DNA of 28,140 nt from JBBTIS01 sp038059855 (GTDB lineage Bacteria; Elusimicrobiota; Elusimicrobia; JACQPE01), in NCBI GenBank assembly GCA_964357255.1, contig CAYHKQ010000025.1:1-28140 (forward strand). The letters run 5' to 3'. The notes beneath the pieces were generated by a model that was not told the origin of the DNA, did no database searches, and worked only from the letters and a program-made list of their open reading frames with translations. The position numbers and the translations under genes are program-made. Positions 1 through 8,100 of this stretch are shown in pieces. How positions within the stretch are numbered: position 1 is the first letter of the stretch; each line of letters begins with the position of its first letter.

Positions 1-228
1 CCTCTCGTGCGCAGTCAACAGGGGCGGCCGGGGCGACTAAAGCGACAAGAGTGACCGGGGTTAGGAAAATAGCCCGAGGACTTGAAGGGAACCCGAGCGC
101 ACCCGGCGGGTGATGAAGCGAGGGTTCCCCGGACCGCGCCCGAGCGCCGCGTGGTAGCGGCGCGAAGAAGCGGAAGTCCTCTCGTGCGCAGTCAACAGGG
201 GCGGCCGGGGCGACTAAAGCGACAAGAG
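1..228. repeat. 177-nt-period direct repeat, structured, truncated by window start and scaffold gap
   Basis: Positions 1-51 are repeated without mismatch at 178-228, giving a period of 177 nt. Both visible copies are cut, one by the window start and one by the N run, so the true repeat may be longer. The spacer between them can fold: 76-83 pairs with 174-181 (8 bp), enclosing 87-94 with 122-129 (8 bp), 100-104 with 108-112 (5 bp) and 144-150 with 157-163 (7 bp). A further hairpin is possible at about 58-75. After the gap, the sequence at 329 resumes in the same phase as position 52 (11 of 14 matches), as if a tandem array had been collapsed. 177 is a multiple of three, and one minus-strand frame is stop-free through the unit, but I do not recognise a protein. 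Confidence 0.7.
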
Positions 229-328
229 NNNNNNNNNNNNNNNNNNNNNNNNNNNNNNNNNNNNNNNNNNNNNNNNNNNNNNNNNNNNNNNNNNNNNNNN
301 NNNNNNNNNNNNNNNNNNNNNNNNNNNN
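229..328. other. Scaffold gap, 100 N
   Basis: Exactly 100 unknown bases, the conventional placeholder for a gap of unknown size. It sits inside or at the edge of the 177-nt repeat, which is probably why the assembly broke. The promoter and any leader of the downstream trigger factor operon may lie in the missing sequence. Confidence 0.98.
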
Positions 329-391
329 TGACTGGGCTTAAGAGTCGCAGGAGTTAGGAGATAGAAAAAATTTGATGAAATTCACAGTACT

Positions 392-1702
392 ATGAACTTT
401 ACGACCGAAGGAATCGGCGCGGAAGTAAAATTGACGGCTTCAGGGCCGACTAAGAAGAGTTATGAGGCCTCCCTTAAAGGCGAGCGGCTTAAGGCGGTTG
501 AATCAAAATGGGTGGCTATTGCGCGTGATCAGGCCAAGCTCCCGGGCTTTCGCCGCGGCCGGATTTCCGACGAGGTGGTCATAGAACAGCTTGGCTCCTG
601 GATTCGCCGCGAGGTGACGCAAGAAGTGGCTAACGTCGTTGTGCAGGAAATTGTTAAAAGAGAGGATCTTAAAATCGTATACAGCCCGCTTGTCTCCAAG
701 GTGGATTATCATTTCGGCGAGCGCTTGAGTCTTGAGGCGGTGTTCGAGATCGAACCCTCCTTGGTTGTTAAAAATTACAAGGGATTGGTTTTGGAGAGAA
801 AGCGGCGCAAGATCAGCGAGGAAGAAGTTGAGGTTGAGCTTGGACGCCTTCTCCAAGAGAGCGAGACTCAGTATTTGGTTCCGATCGAGGAAAAGACCAG
901 GGAAAACGCCGGCCACTGGGCTTTAATCAGCGCGCGTTTCGGGGGCAGGCTCAATGGCGCCTCCGGCGATCCGGCAAGCGAATCGTTGTTGCAATGGGGG
1001 CAGGAACTCATCAGCGTGGATGAGGAGTGCCTTCCCTTGGGAATGCGCGAAGCTCTTGAGGGGCTCGGCGCCGGCCAGTCAAAAATTTGGGAGATGCCGA
1101 TTGACGATGATTGTCCTACGCTTGAACTTCAAGGCAAGACGATGGCGGGCCGACTTGAACTCTTGGAGCTCAAGCGCATGGAGGGCGCTCATTGCGGGCG
1201 TGGGCAAGAGGCCCAGGAATATGCCGGTCAGATGGCCAAGTGGAAAGAGGAAGTCCGCGCGGTTTTGAATCAACGCCTCGAAGCCAGATCTCAGGGAATT
1301 TTGCGCGATCAAATCACGGCCGAGCTTTTGAGGGAGAATTCCGTTGATGTGCCGGAGGCGGAGTTGGAGATCAGAGCCTCCGAACTGTTGGGGCGCGCCA
1401 GGACGCTTTTTGCCCTTTCGGGCAGGGAGATTGCGCCGGAACATGACAACGAATTGCGGGTTAAGTACCGCATTGAAGCCGCCAATGAAATTCGTCTTGC
1501 CTATTTGGTTCGGGACATTGCCAAGCGCGAAGGCATCAAGATTGACGAGGATGATTTTAATAAGAGGATCGAGTCCGCGCACGATGAAAAACAGCGTGAG
1601 GCGATGTTGAAAAACAGGGATTCCGTTCTCTATGACATTTTAATGGACAAGGTTTTTGATTTTCTTTTAGCAAACGCAAAAATTCAAGAGGTGGAGGTTT
1701 AA
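392..1702 (+). CDS. tig: Trigger factor, ribosome-associated chaperone
   Basis: A 436-residue cytosolic chaperone that docks at the ribosome exit tunnel and shields nascent chains. The N-terminal ribosome-binding domain (about 1-115) carries the signature PGFRRGR at 51-57; the usual Pro that follows this motif is replaced. A PPIase (FKBP-like) domain lies at about 150-265. Its active-site region is divergent, with Leu-Pro-Leu-Gly where an aromatic-rich segment is usual, so isomerase activity may be weak. The helical C-terminal chaperone domain runs from about 275 to the end. The ATG at 392 fits the family N-terminus, but the nearest Shine-Dalgarno-like AGGAG (356-360) is too far away. A six-codon frame beginning at ATG 375 ends over this start. 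It is the first gene of a dense plus-strand cluster with clpP and lon, a common bacterial neighbourhood. Confidence 0.93.
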   Translation: MNFTTEGIGAEVKLTASGPTKKSYEASLKGERLKAVESKWVAIARDQAKLPGFRRGRISDEVVIEQLGSWIRREVTQEVANVVVQEIVKREDLKIVYSPLVSKVDYHFGERLSLEAVFEIEPSLVVKNYKGLVLERKRRKISEEEVEVELGRLLQESETQYLVPIEEKTRENAGHWALISARFGGRLNGASGDPASESLLQWGQELISVDEECLPLGMREALEGLGAGQSKIWEMPIDDDCPTLELQGKTMAGRLELLELKRMEGAHCGRGQEAQEYAGQMAKWKEEVRAVLNQRLEARSQGILRDQITAELLRENSVDVPEAELEIRASELLGRARTLFALSGREIAPEHDNELRVKYRIEAANEIRLAYLVRDIAKREGIKIDEDDFNKRIESAHDEKQREAMLKNRDSVLYDILMDKVFDFLLANAKIQEVEV

Positions 1703-1707
1703 CATCT

Positions 1708-2319
1708 ATGCCGACAATTATTCCCACAGTCATCGAGCGATGGAATCAGGGCGCGGCCGCGGGGTACGACATTTATTCGCGGTTATTGAGAGACAGGATT
1801 ATTTTTGTCGGAGGTTATGAAGGCGAGGTGACGACGGATTCCGCCAATCTCATCATCGCCCAGCTTCTTTATCTTCAATCCGAGGATCAGGAGAAGGAGG
1901 TCCAGATGTTCATTAATTCCCCAGGCGGAATGGTGACGGCCGGACTGGCTCTTTACGACACGATGCAATACGTGACGATTCCGATAACGACGATTTGCAT
2001 CGGCATGGCCATGTCTTTTGGCGCGGTTCTTTTGGCGGCCGGCACAAAAGGCCACCGCTATGCCTTGCCCCATGCCCGCGTCATGATTCATCAGCCGTTG
2101 ATTATGGGCGGCGGGCTTTCCGGCCAGGTGACGGATATTGACATCGAGGCCAAGGAGCTTTCCTCGACAAAGACGAAGCTCATTAACGTGATCGCCAAGC
2201 ATACGGGGCAAACTCCTGATAAGGTGCGCGCCGACACCGAGCGGAATTATTACATGAGCGCCGAGGACGCCAAGAAGTACGGCATTATTGATGAAATTAT
2301 CTCCACCAGAAAACGATAG
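1708..2319 (+). CDS. clpP: ATP-dependent Clp protease proteolytic subunit
   Basis: A 203-residue serine peptidase of family S14 that forms the tetradecameric barrel of Clp proteases and needs an AAA+ unfoldase partner. The catalytic triad is visible: Ser103 in GMAMSFGA (usually GQAASMGA), His128 in MIHQP and Asp176 in ADTERN. The handle and substrate-groove motif INSPGG is at 69-74. The start ATG is 5 nt after the tig stop, preceded by a strong GGTGGAGG ribosome binding site (1689-1696). The end overlaps the lon start by 29 nt. No clpX follows, which differs from the common tig-clpP-clpX-lon order, so its ATPase must be encoded elsewhere. Length and motifs are normal, and an active enzyme is expected. 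Confidence 0.95.
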   Translation: MPTIIPTVIERWNQGAAAGYDIYSRLLRDRIIFVGGYEGEVTTDSANLIIAQLLYLQSEDQEKEVQMFINSPGGMVTAGLALYDTMQYVTIPITTICIGMAMSFGAVLLAAGTKGHRYALPHARVMIHQPLIMGGGLSGQVTDIDIEAKELSSTKTKLINVIAKHTGQTPDKVRADTERNYYMSAEDAKKYGIIDEIISTRKR

Positions 2320-4726
2320 GCCCGAGGCGTCAGCCGCGCCCGAATCGTTGGTAGCCGACGCGACCATTCTTCCGGTCGTTCCTATCCGCGACGTTGTTCT
2401 TTTTCCGTTTATGGTTCTTCCGGTCGCGGTGGGCAGGGAAAAGTCCGTCCGGGCCCTGGAGGCGTCAACCTCCCACTATAGTCGTCGTCTTTTGCTCTTA
2501 GCTCAGAAGTCGCCGCAGGTGGAAGAGCCCGGAGTCGGCGATCTCTACGGAATTGGAACGGTCGGGGAAATCATTCAGGTTTTTAAGCTTCCCGACGGTT
2601 CCGTCAAAACTTTTGTCCAAGGTCTTTATCGGGCCGTTGCCAAAGACCTGAGGGTCAATGTCGCGGGTTACTTGGAGGCTGATGTTCAAGCGCTTGAGAT
2701 TGTTCCGGTGTCACCCACGACTGAGACGCAGGCCCTTGTGCGCCAGACGCGCCATGCCTTTAGCCAATATCTTCAGTTGAATCCCCGTGTTTCTCAGGAG
2801 GCGTCGGCCCTAGCCTTTAACGTTGAGGATCCGGACCGCTTGGCGGATGTGATGGGGGCCAATGTCGCGCTTAAAATCGCCGAGAAGCAAGAGCTTTTGG
2901 AAATGACGGACGCGGGCGCTCGTCTTGAAAAACTTTATGCCCTGGTTCTCAGGGAGATTGACATTTTAAATTTGGAGAAAAAGATTCAAACCCGCGTGCG
3001 AGGCCAGATTGAAAAATCCCAGAAAGAATATTTTTTGAACGAGCAGATGAAGGCGATTCAAAAAGAGCTCCGCCAAAAGGATGATCACGCCAAGGATTTG
3101 GATGAATTAAAAGCCAGGGTTAAAAAACTTGGCATGAGCGTTGAGGCCCGGGAGGCCGCCGACAAGGAACTCGGCCGGCTGGAAAAAATGACGCCGTATT
3201 CGCCCGAGGCCGCGATTATTCGAACCTACGTGGACTGGCTTTTGGCGATTCCATGGGATAAAAGAAGCAAGGATAACCTTGATCTTACCCATGCCGACAG
3301 GGTCTTGGAAGAGGACCATTATGGGCTTGAAAAAGCCAAAGAAAGGATTTTGGAGTACCTGGCTGTCTGCCGTTTAAATGAGAAACTGCGGGGCCCTATC
3401 TTGTGTTTTGTGGGTCCTCCAGGCGTGGGCAAGACCTCTTTGGCGCGCTCGATTGCCAGGTCCATGGGGCGGCAATTCATCAAAATGTCCTTGGGCGGGG
3501 TTCGCGATGAGTCTGAAATTCGAGGGCATCGCCGCACTTACATCGGCGCTATGCCCGGGCGCTTGATGCAACAGATCAGGAAGTCTCAAACGCAGAACCC
3601 CGTGTTTTTGTTGGACGAAATTGACAAAATGGGCACGGACTGGAGGGGCGATCCAGCGGCGGCCCTTTTGGAGGTGCTCGACCCCGAGCAAAATAAGAAT
3701 TTTGTGGACCACTATCTCGATGTCGGCTTTGACCTCTCGAACGTATTTTTTGTGACCACGGCTAACACGACGTATTCGATCCCTCCGACGTTAACGGACC
3801 GTATGGAGGTCATCCGTTTTTCCGGCTACACCTTGAGCGAGAAGAAGGAAATCGCTAAACGTTACCTGATTCCCAAGGAGATCGCTGAGCATGGCCTGGG
3901 CCGTTTTATGGACGTGTCATTCGCTGATCCTGTCCTTGAAAAAATTATTGAGCATTACACGCAGGAGGCCGGTGTGCGGGATTTGCAAAGGCAAATTGCG
4001 GCCATTGCCAGAAAATTGGCTTTTGAGGCGGCCTCCTCGCTCGATCAGAATCCCAGGGCCAAGGGTGGCGCGCGTAAAACGCGGCTGGAGCCGCAAAAGA
4101 TCAAGAAAACGCTGGATGATCCTGGCGGCCTTTTTAAATTTTTAGGATCCCAGAAGCATAAAAAAGAAGGGGTGGCGGCCAATGGTATCGGGGTGGTCAC
4201 GGGTTTGGCCTGGACCGAGCATGGAGGAGAGCTCTTGACCATTGAGGTGGCCAGTGTCCCGGGCAAGGGCGATTTGATGCTGACCGGAAAATTAGGCCTC
4301 ACCATGCAGGAATCGGCCCAAGCCGCATTTACTTACGTGCGTTCGGTTTCGGACCGCTTGGGCTTTGAGCTCAAAACTTTGAAAAATCATGATTTTCATC
4401 TTCATGTGCCGGAGGGGTCCATTCCCAAGGACGGCCCTTCCGCGGGCATCGCCATGGCCGCGGCTTTGGCGAGTTTTTTGACGCGCCGAGCGGCCAAGAG
4501 CCATCTGGCCATGACCGGCGAGGTGACGCTGATGGGCCGGGTTTTGGGTATCGGCGGCTTGCGCGAAAAACTCATCGCCGCCCATCGCGAAGGCATCAAG
4601 GCCGTTTTGATTCCCGACGCCAATCAAAAGGATCTTGACGAGGTTCCTGATGAAGTAAAAAATAGCATGGCCATCATTCCGGTCAAACATATGGATGAAG
4701 TTCTTCGCGAGGCGCTGGGGACATGA
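2291..4726 (+). CDS. lon: Lon protease, ATP-dependent
   Basis: An 811-residue LonA-type AAA+ serine protease that degrades misfolded and regulatory proteins in the cytosol. The order is a substrate-binding LON-N domain (about 27-215), a coiled-coil linker (about 220-300), the AAA+ module and the protease domain. Walker A GPPGVGKT is at 375-382, Walker B LLDEID has D442-E443, and the Ser/Lys dyad is S717 in PKDGPSAG and K760 in GGLREK. I number from ATG 2291; an in-frame TTG lies just before it at 2288. The gene starts inside the end of clpP and its stop overlaps the next ATG (ATGA), so translation is probably coupled on both sides. No heat-shock promoter is visible because the gene is internal to the cluster. 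Confidence 0.96.
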   Translation: MKLSPPENDRPEASAAPESLVADATILPVVPIRDVVLFPFMVLPVAVGREKSVRALEASTSHYSRRLLLLAQKSPQVEEPGVGDLYGIGTVGEIIQVFKLPDGSVKTFVQGLYRAVAKDLRVNVAGYLEADVQALEIVPVSPTTETQALVRQTRHAFSQYLQLNPRVSQEASALAFNVEDPDRLADVMGANVALKIAEKQELLEMTDAGARLEKLYALVLREIDILNLEKKIQTRVRGQIEKSQKEYFLNEQMKAIQKELRQKDDHAKDLDELKARVKKLGMSVEAREAADKELGRLEKMTPYSPEAAIIRTYVDWLLAIPWDKRSKDNLDLTHADRVLEEDHYGLEKAKERILEYLAVCRLNEKLRGPILCFVGPPGVGKTSLARSIARSMGRQFIKMSLGGVRDESEIRGHRRTYIGAMPGRLMQQIRKSQTQNPVFLLDEIDKMGTDWRGDPAAALLEVLDPEQNKNFVDHYLDVGFDLSNVFFVTTANTTYSIPPTLTDRMEVIRFSGYTLSEKKEIAKRYLIPKEIAEHGLGRFMDVSFADPVLEKIIEHYTQEAGVRDLQRQIAAIARKLAFEAASSLDQNPRAKGGARKTRLEPQKIKKTLDDPGGLFKFLGSQKHKKEGVAANGIGVVTGLAWTEHGGELLTIEVASVPGKGDLMLTGKLGLTMQESAQAAFTYVRSVSDRLGFELKTLKNHDFHLHVPEGSIPKDGPSAGIAMAAALASFLTRRAAKSHLAMTGEVTLMGRVLGIGGLREKLIAAHREGIKAVLIPDANQKDLDEVPDEVKNSMAIIPVKHMDEVLREALGT

Positions 4727-5859
4727 AAGAAGTTATGTACAGCTTATTGACTCCCGGACCAACCCCTGTTCCTGATGAAATCTTAGAGGAACTTGGCCGG
4801 CCTATTTTGCATCATCGCACGCCGGAGTTCGGAAAAATTTTAAATAGCGTTTTCGAGAACTTGGCATACGTTTTTCAGACCAAAGCCGCTGAAGTTTTTG
4901 TGCTGTGCAGTTCCGGCACAGGCGCGATGGAGGCCGCGGTCGTTAATTTTTTTTCGCCCGGAGACAAAGTTCTCGTGGCTTCCATCGGAGCGTTCGGCGA
5001 GCGTTGGGCCGCGATCGCGAAGGCTTACGGACTCGAGGTCGTTCATTTTAAGCAGGAGTGGGGTCGCGCCCTCGACCCCGATCAATTGCTCGGGGTGTTT
5101 CGCCGCGAGAGTAAAATTGCCGGCGTTTTTATCACGCACGTGGACACCTCGACGGCTACGCTCAATCCTTTGCGGGAAATTAGCCGGACCTTAAAAGACC
5201 GCGAGGCTTTGCTTTTAGTGGACGCGGTCAGTTCCTTGGCCGGCGAGGAGTTAAGGCAGGATGACTGGGACTTGGACGTGGTGGTTTCAGGCAGTCAAAA
5301 GGGGCTCATGTGTCCGCCGGGGATCGCTTTTCTTTCCGTGAGTCCAAGGGCTCTCGATCGCATGTCCCGCGCCGGTCTTCCCCGTTATTATTGGGATTTA
5401 CGTTTTTACCGAGAGTCGAAGAAGATTCCCGAAACCCCGTTTACCCCTCCCGTGTCTTTGTTGACAGGACTGGCCAAAGCGCTGTCCATAATTGTCAAAG
5501 ACACCATGGAGGTTCGCTGGGCGCATTACAAGGATCTCGCTGATTGGACTCGCGGCGCGGTCGGCGAACGGCTCGGGTGCTCGATATATTCAAGAAATCC
5601 GTCTAATGTGCTCACGGCCTGCCGGCCGGCCCAGGAATTTTTCGACGGGGGGTTTGTGACCAGCAAGGTTTTAAAGAGATTGCGCGATGAAAATAAAATT
5701 ACGATTGCCGACGGCCAAGGGGATTTGAAGGGAAAAATTTTCCGTATCGCTCACATGGGCGCTATTACGAAAAAGAATATTGAGGCCGGCATCGAGGCCT
5801 TGGCCAATCTTTGCCGGCCGGCTGTTCCGGCCATTTCCCATGGACATCGTCCGGTTTGA
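4723..5859 (+). CDS. Class V PLP-dependent aminotransferase (alanine-glyoxylate / serine-pyruvate type)
   Basis: A 378-residue fold-type I, class V aminotransferase. The N-terminal LLTPGPTPVP is the typical substrate-loop motif of the alanine-glyoxylate, serine-pyruvate and related phosphoserine aminotransferase group. LVDAVSS contains the Asp (D167) that holds the pyridine nitrogen of PLP. GSQKG contains the Schiff-base lysine K193. It is cytosolic. The start overlaps the lon stop by 4 nt (ATGA), with a G-rich ribosome binding site just before, and the end overlaps the ABC ATPase start by 20 nt. Homologues from deep-branching bacteria are often annotated for serine or glyoxylate metabolism. 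Without a serA or glycine-pathway gene beside it here, I cannot name the substrate. Confidence 0.88.
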   Translation: MKEVMYSLLTPGPTPVPDEILEELGRPILHHRTPEFGKILNSVFENLAYVFQTKAAEVFVLCSSGTGAMEAAVVNFFSPGDKVLVASIGAFGERWAAIAKAYGLEVVHFKQEWGRALDPDQLLGVFRRESKIAGVFITHVDTSTATLNPLREISRTLKDREALLLVDAVSSLAGEELRQDDWDLDVVVSGSQKGLMCPPGIAFLSVSPRALDRMSRAGLPRYYWDLRFYRESKKIPETPFTPPVSLLTGLAKALSIIVKDTMEVRWAHYKDLADWTRGAVGERLGCSIYSRNPSNVLTACRPAQEFFDGGFVTSKVLKRLRDENKITIADGQGDLKGKIFRIAHMGAITKKNIEAGIEALANLCRPAVPAISHGHRPV

Positions 5860-6598
5860 GTCCCTTTCCAAGGTTTATCGCCTGCCGGGCTTTTTCAAAA
5901 GCAAGAAGGTTTCCGGTGTTCATGATTTATCCTTTTCCATTTCAGAAGGGGAAATTTTTGGCCTTTTGGGTCTAAACGGAAGCGGCAAGACGACCTCCAT
6001 GAGGCTTCTGTTGGGGCTGATTCGGCCTAGTCAGGGCCGCGCGTTGGTCCTGGGTCAAGAGGCGGCGTTTTGTCCTGACGTCCGGGCGCAAATCGGTTAT
6101 CTTCCGGAGAACGCGAGTTTTCCCGGAGCTTTGACGGCGCGCGAAGTTTTGCGCTTTTTGGGCCGTATTGACCGGTCAAAATTCGATGGCCGCATGGGAC
6201 TTGAGCGGCGTATTGAAGAGGTTTTGCGCGTTGTCGGGCTCGATCGCGCGGCTGAGCGTAAAACGTCGGGTTACTCCAAGGGCATGATCCAGCGCCTGGG
6301 TGTGGCCCAGGCGATTTTGCACCGGCCAAAGGTTTTGGTTCTCGATGAACCCGCGAGCGGTCTTGACCCTTTGGGAATCGTGGAAATGCGCGGGCTTTTT
6401 TTGAAGCTGAATCAGGATTTTGGCATTACCGTGATTTTTTCCTCTCATTCGATCGGGGAAGTGGAAAAGATTTCTCATCGCGCCGCTATCATCGCGGGCA
6501 ATCGCCTCTCGCGCATCCTCGAGCGCGAGGACTGGCAGGCCGGTTCGCCTAAATCTCTTGAGGCGCACTTTTTGGAATGCGCTCAAGCCGTTGATTAG
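5840..6598 (+). CDS. ABC transporter ATP-binding protein (ABC-2 exporter type)
   Basis: A 252-residue nucleotide-binding subunit of an ABC exporter. Walker A NGSGKTT has K50, the signature is YSKGMIQR, Walker B LVLDEPASGLDP has D169-E170, and the switch histidine is H203 in SSHS. ATG 5840 is chosen because the family N-terminus starts there (MDIVRFESLSKVYR). A longer frame back to TTG 5780 adds residues that do not look native. It overlaps the upstream aminotransferase by 20 nt and the following permease by 41 nt. The pair probably forms a two-subunit transporter of the ABC-2 (CcmA/NatA-like) group. The substrate is unknown. Confidence 0.92.
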   Translation: MDIVRFESLSKVYRLPGFFKSKKVSGVHDLSFSISEGEIFGLLGLNGSGKTTSMRLLLGLIRPSQGRALVLGQEAAFCPDVRAQIGYLPENASFPGALTAREVLRFLGRIDRSKFDGRMGLERRIEEVLRVVGLDRAAERKTSGYSKGMIQRLGVAQAILHRPKVLVLDEPASGLDPLGIVEMRGLFLKLNQDFGITVIFSSHSIGEVEKISHRAAIIAGNRLSRILEREDWQAGSPKSLEAHFLECAQAVD

Positions 6599-7388
6599 AA
6601 GAATCTTCGCCGTCGCCCATTTGACCACGCTGGAGGAAGCGCGCTCCAAGGTTTTTAATGCCACGTTTCTTTTCGCCGGCGTGACCCTTTATTTTGGTTT
6701 GGTTCTGACGAATCTCGCGCAGGGTTTTGAGGACCATTTTTTTCGGGATATCGCCTTTGCCCTCTTGGAACTTTTTGGTTTGGCCATTGGGCTTGGGAGC
6801 GCTTACCGCGTCATACGCCAGGACGTCAAGAAAGGCTCCGGCGTTGAAATGTTGTTTGTGCGGCCCCTGCGGCGTTGGGAGTATTTGGCCGGGCGGTTTT
6901 TCGGCATCGGCGCGCTTTTGGCCGTTGGGCTCGCCGTCATGGGGGGAACCCTGGCCGGCCTGATCGCGGTCAAGGGTTTCCAATGGCACTGGCTTTACCT
7001 GGCGGTTTTCGCGGAGATTTATTTTAAATTGTTGATCGTTTTGGCGGTCGCTTTTTTGTTGGCCTTGGCCACGACGTCTCAGGCGAGCTATTTTATTTCT
7101 TGCCTGCTTGTTTGGGCCAGCGCTCATGTGATGCATCTGCTAAAGGCGCTTTTGGATCGGTCCGCCCGGCCCGATGTTCTTTCGGCTATTTTGATTAAAC
7201 CCCTGGCCTATCTTTTGCCCAATTTTTCATTGTTTTCCACGGCTAATCACATGGACGGCATTTTAGGAGGGGCTATTGTGTTTTCAGGAGCCCAATTTGT
7301 TTTTTCCGCGGCGTATGCTCTTATTTATTCAATCGCGCTATTGGCTTTTTCGGCGTATATTTTCTCCCGCGCCGAGATACTCCCGTAA
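6558..7388 (+). CDS. ABC-2 type transporter permease
   Basis: About 276 residues of an inner-membrane permease with roughly six hydrophobic segments, near residues 32-50, 62-80, 110-135, 150-175, 177-195 and 240-270. It lacks soluble catalytic motifs and partners the ATPase immediately upstream. The start is uncertain: TTG 6558 lies inside the ATPase gene and gives a basic N-terminus, and TTG 6591 is a shorter alternative just before the ATPase stop. The gene ends in TAATG, sharing one base with the start of the TPR protein gene. That indicates translational coupling and a likely shared role. What is exported cannot be told from the sequence. Confidence 0.85.
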   Translation: MRRTFWNALKPLIRRIFAVAHLTTLEEARSKVFNATFLFAGVTLYFGLVLTNLAQGFEDHFFRDIAFALLELFGLAIGLGSAYRVIRQDVKKGSGVEMLFVRPLRRWEYLAGRFFGIGALLAVGLAVMGGTLAGLIAVKGFQWHWLYLAVFAEIYFKLLIVLAVAFLLALATTSQASYFISCLLVWASAHVMHLLKALLDRSARPDVLSAILIKPLAYLLPNFSLFSTANHMDGILGGAIVFSGAQFVFSAAYALIYSIALLAFSAYIFSRAEILP

Positions 7389-8095
7389 TGAAAATTTTGG
7401 CGTTGGCTACCGGAGCCATTTTAGCGCTCAACGTGTTGACGGTGCGGGTAATTTTCGAGCGTTATGCCGAAGAATTACCTCGCGCCTTCCGAGCGTCCAG
7501 CGGTTCGCTTGGCGGGACCCGTGATCTCGTGTTAGTGGCTCTTGGGCTTCGGGGCGTGGCCGCCGATATGGCCATGGTGGACCTTTTGATTTATTACGGT
7601 AGCCATGACGAAGCCGCCGATAATTGGCGCGCGATTTCCGGTTGGGACAAAGATACCGGCGTGTACAGGGATTTATTGCCGTTGGCGCGGCGTATTTTGG
7701 GAATCAATCCATTTTTTCGTTACGCCATCCTTTATGCCTCAACGGCGTTGGCGTTTAACGAGTCCCGGGATGAGGAGGCGGTGCGACTCTTAAAAGAAGC
7801 CCTGGTCCAGGATCCTCGATACTGGGCTTATTCCTTGAATCTTTCCGCCATTGCCTATAAAAAGACGAAAAATTATCCGGAACTGCTCAAGCTCCTGGAG
7901 CAGGTTTACGCCTACCCCGAGTGCCCGACCATGCTGAAAAATATTTTGGGCAATATTTATCTCAAAACAGGGCAGATTGGAAAGGCTATCGCTATTTTTG
8001 AGTGGATCGCCCAGTACGCTCCAGAGGAGGATTACCGCCAAAACATGAAGGAAAAGCTCGAGCGGATCTCCGGACTCCTTCGGCGCCGGCAGTGA
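7388..8095 (+). CDS. Membrane-anchored TPR-like protein
   Basis: A 235-residue protein with one N-terminal hydrophobic segment (about 3-20, an uncleaved anchor or signal), followed by helical repeats that read as tetratricopeptide motifs. Examples are the stretch ending ALVQDPRYWAYSLNLSAIAY near 135-155 and the repeat NILGNIYLKTGQIGKAIAIF near 195-215. TPR domains are protein-protein scaffolds and have no catalytic function. The start codon overlaps the permease stop (TAATG), so it may be an accessory of the ABC exporter on the outer face of the inner membrane. No known exporter accessory family is recognised. Confidence 0.7.
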   Translation: MKILALATGAILALNVLTVRVIFERYAEELPRAFRASSGSLGGTRDLVLVALGLRGVAADMAMVDLLIYYGSHDEAADNWRAISGWDKDTGVYRDLLPLARRILGINPFFRYAILYASTALAFNESRDEEAVRLLKEALVQDPRYWAYSLNLSAIAYKKTKNYPELLKLLEQVYAYPECPTMLKNILGNIYLKTGQIGKAIAIFEWIAQYAPEEDYRQNMKEKLERISGLLRRRQ

Positions 8096-8100
8096 GGGCC

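Noticed and set aside
1..228. Possible CRISPR repeats
   Set aside because: Only two copies, 177 nt apart, with a spacer far longer than CRISPR and no cas genes in the window.
82..357. Plus-strand open frame across the N gap
   Set aside because: It is open only because unknown bases are counted as sense codons, and it has no family resemblance.
1708..2319. ClpP as an inactive paralogue because of GMAMSFGA
   Set aside because: Ser, His and Asp of the triad and the INSPGG groove motif are all intact, and the substitutions are conservative.
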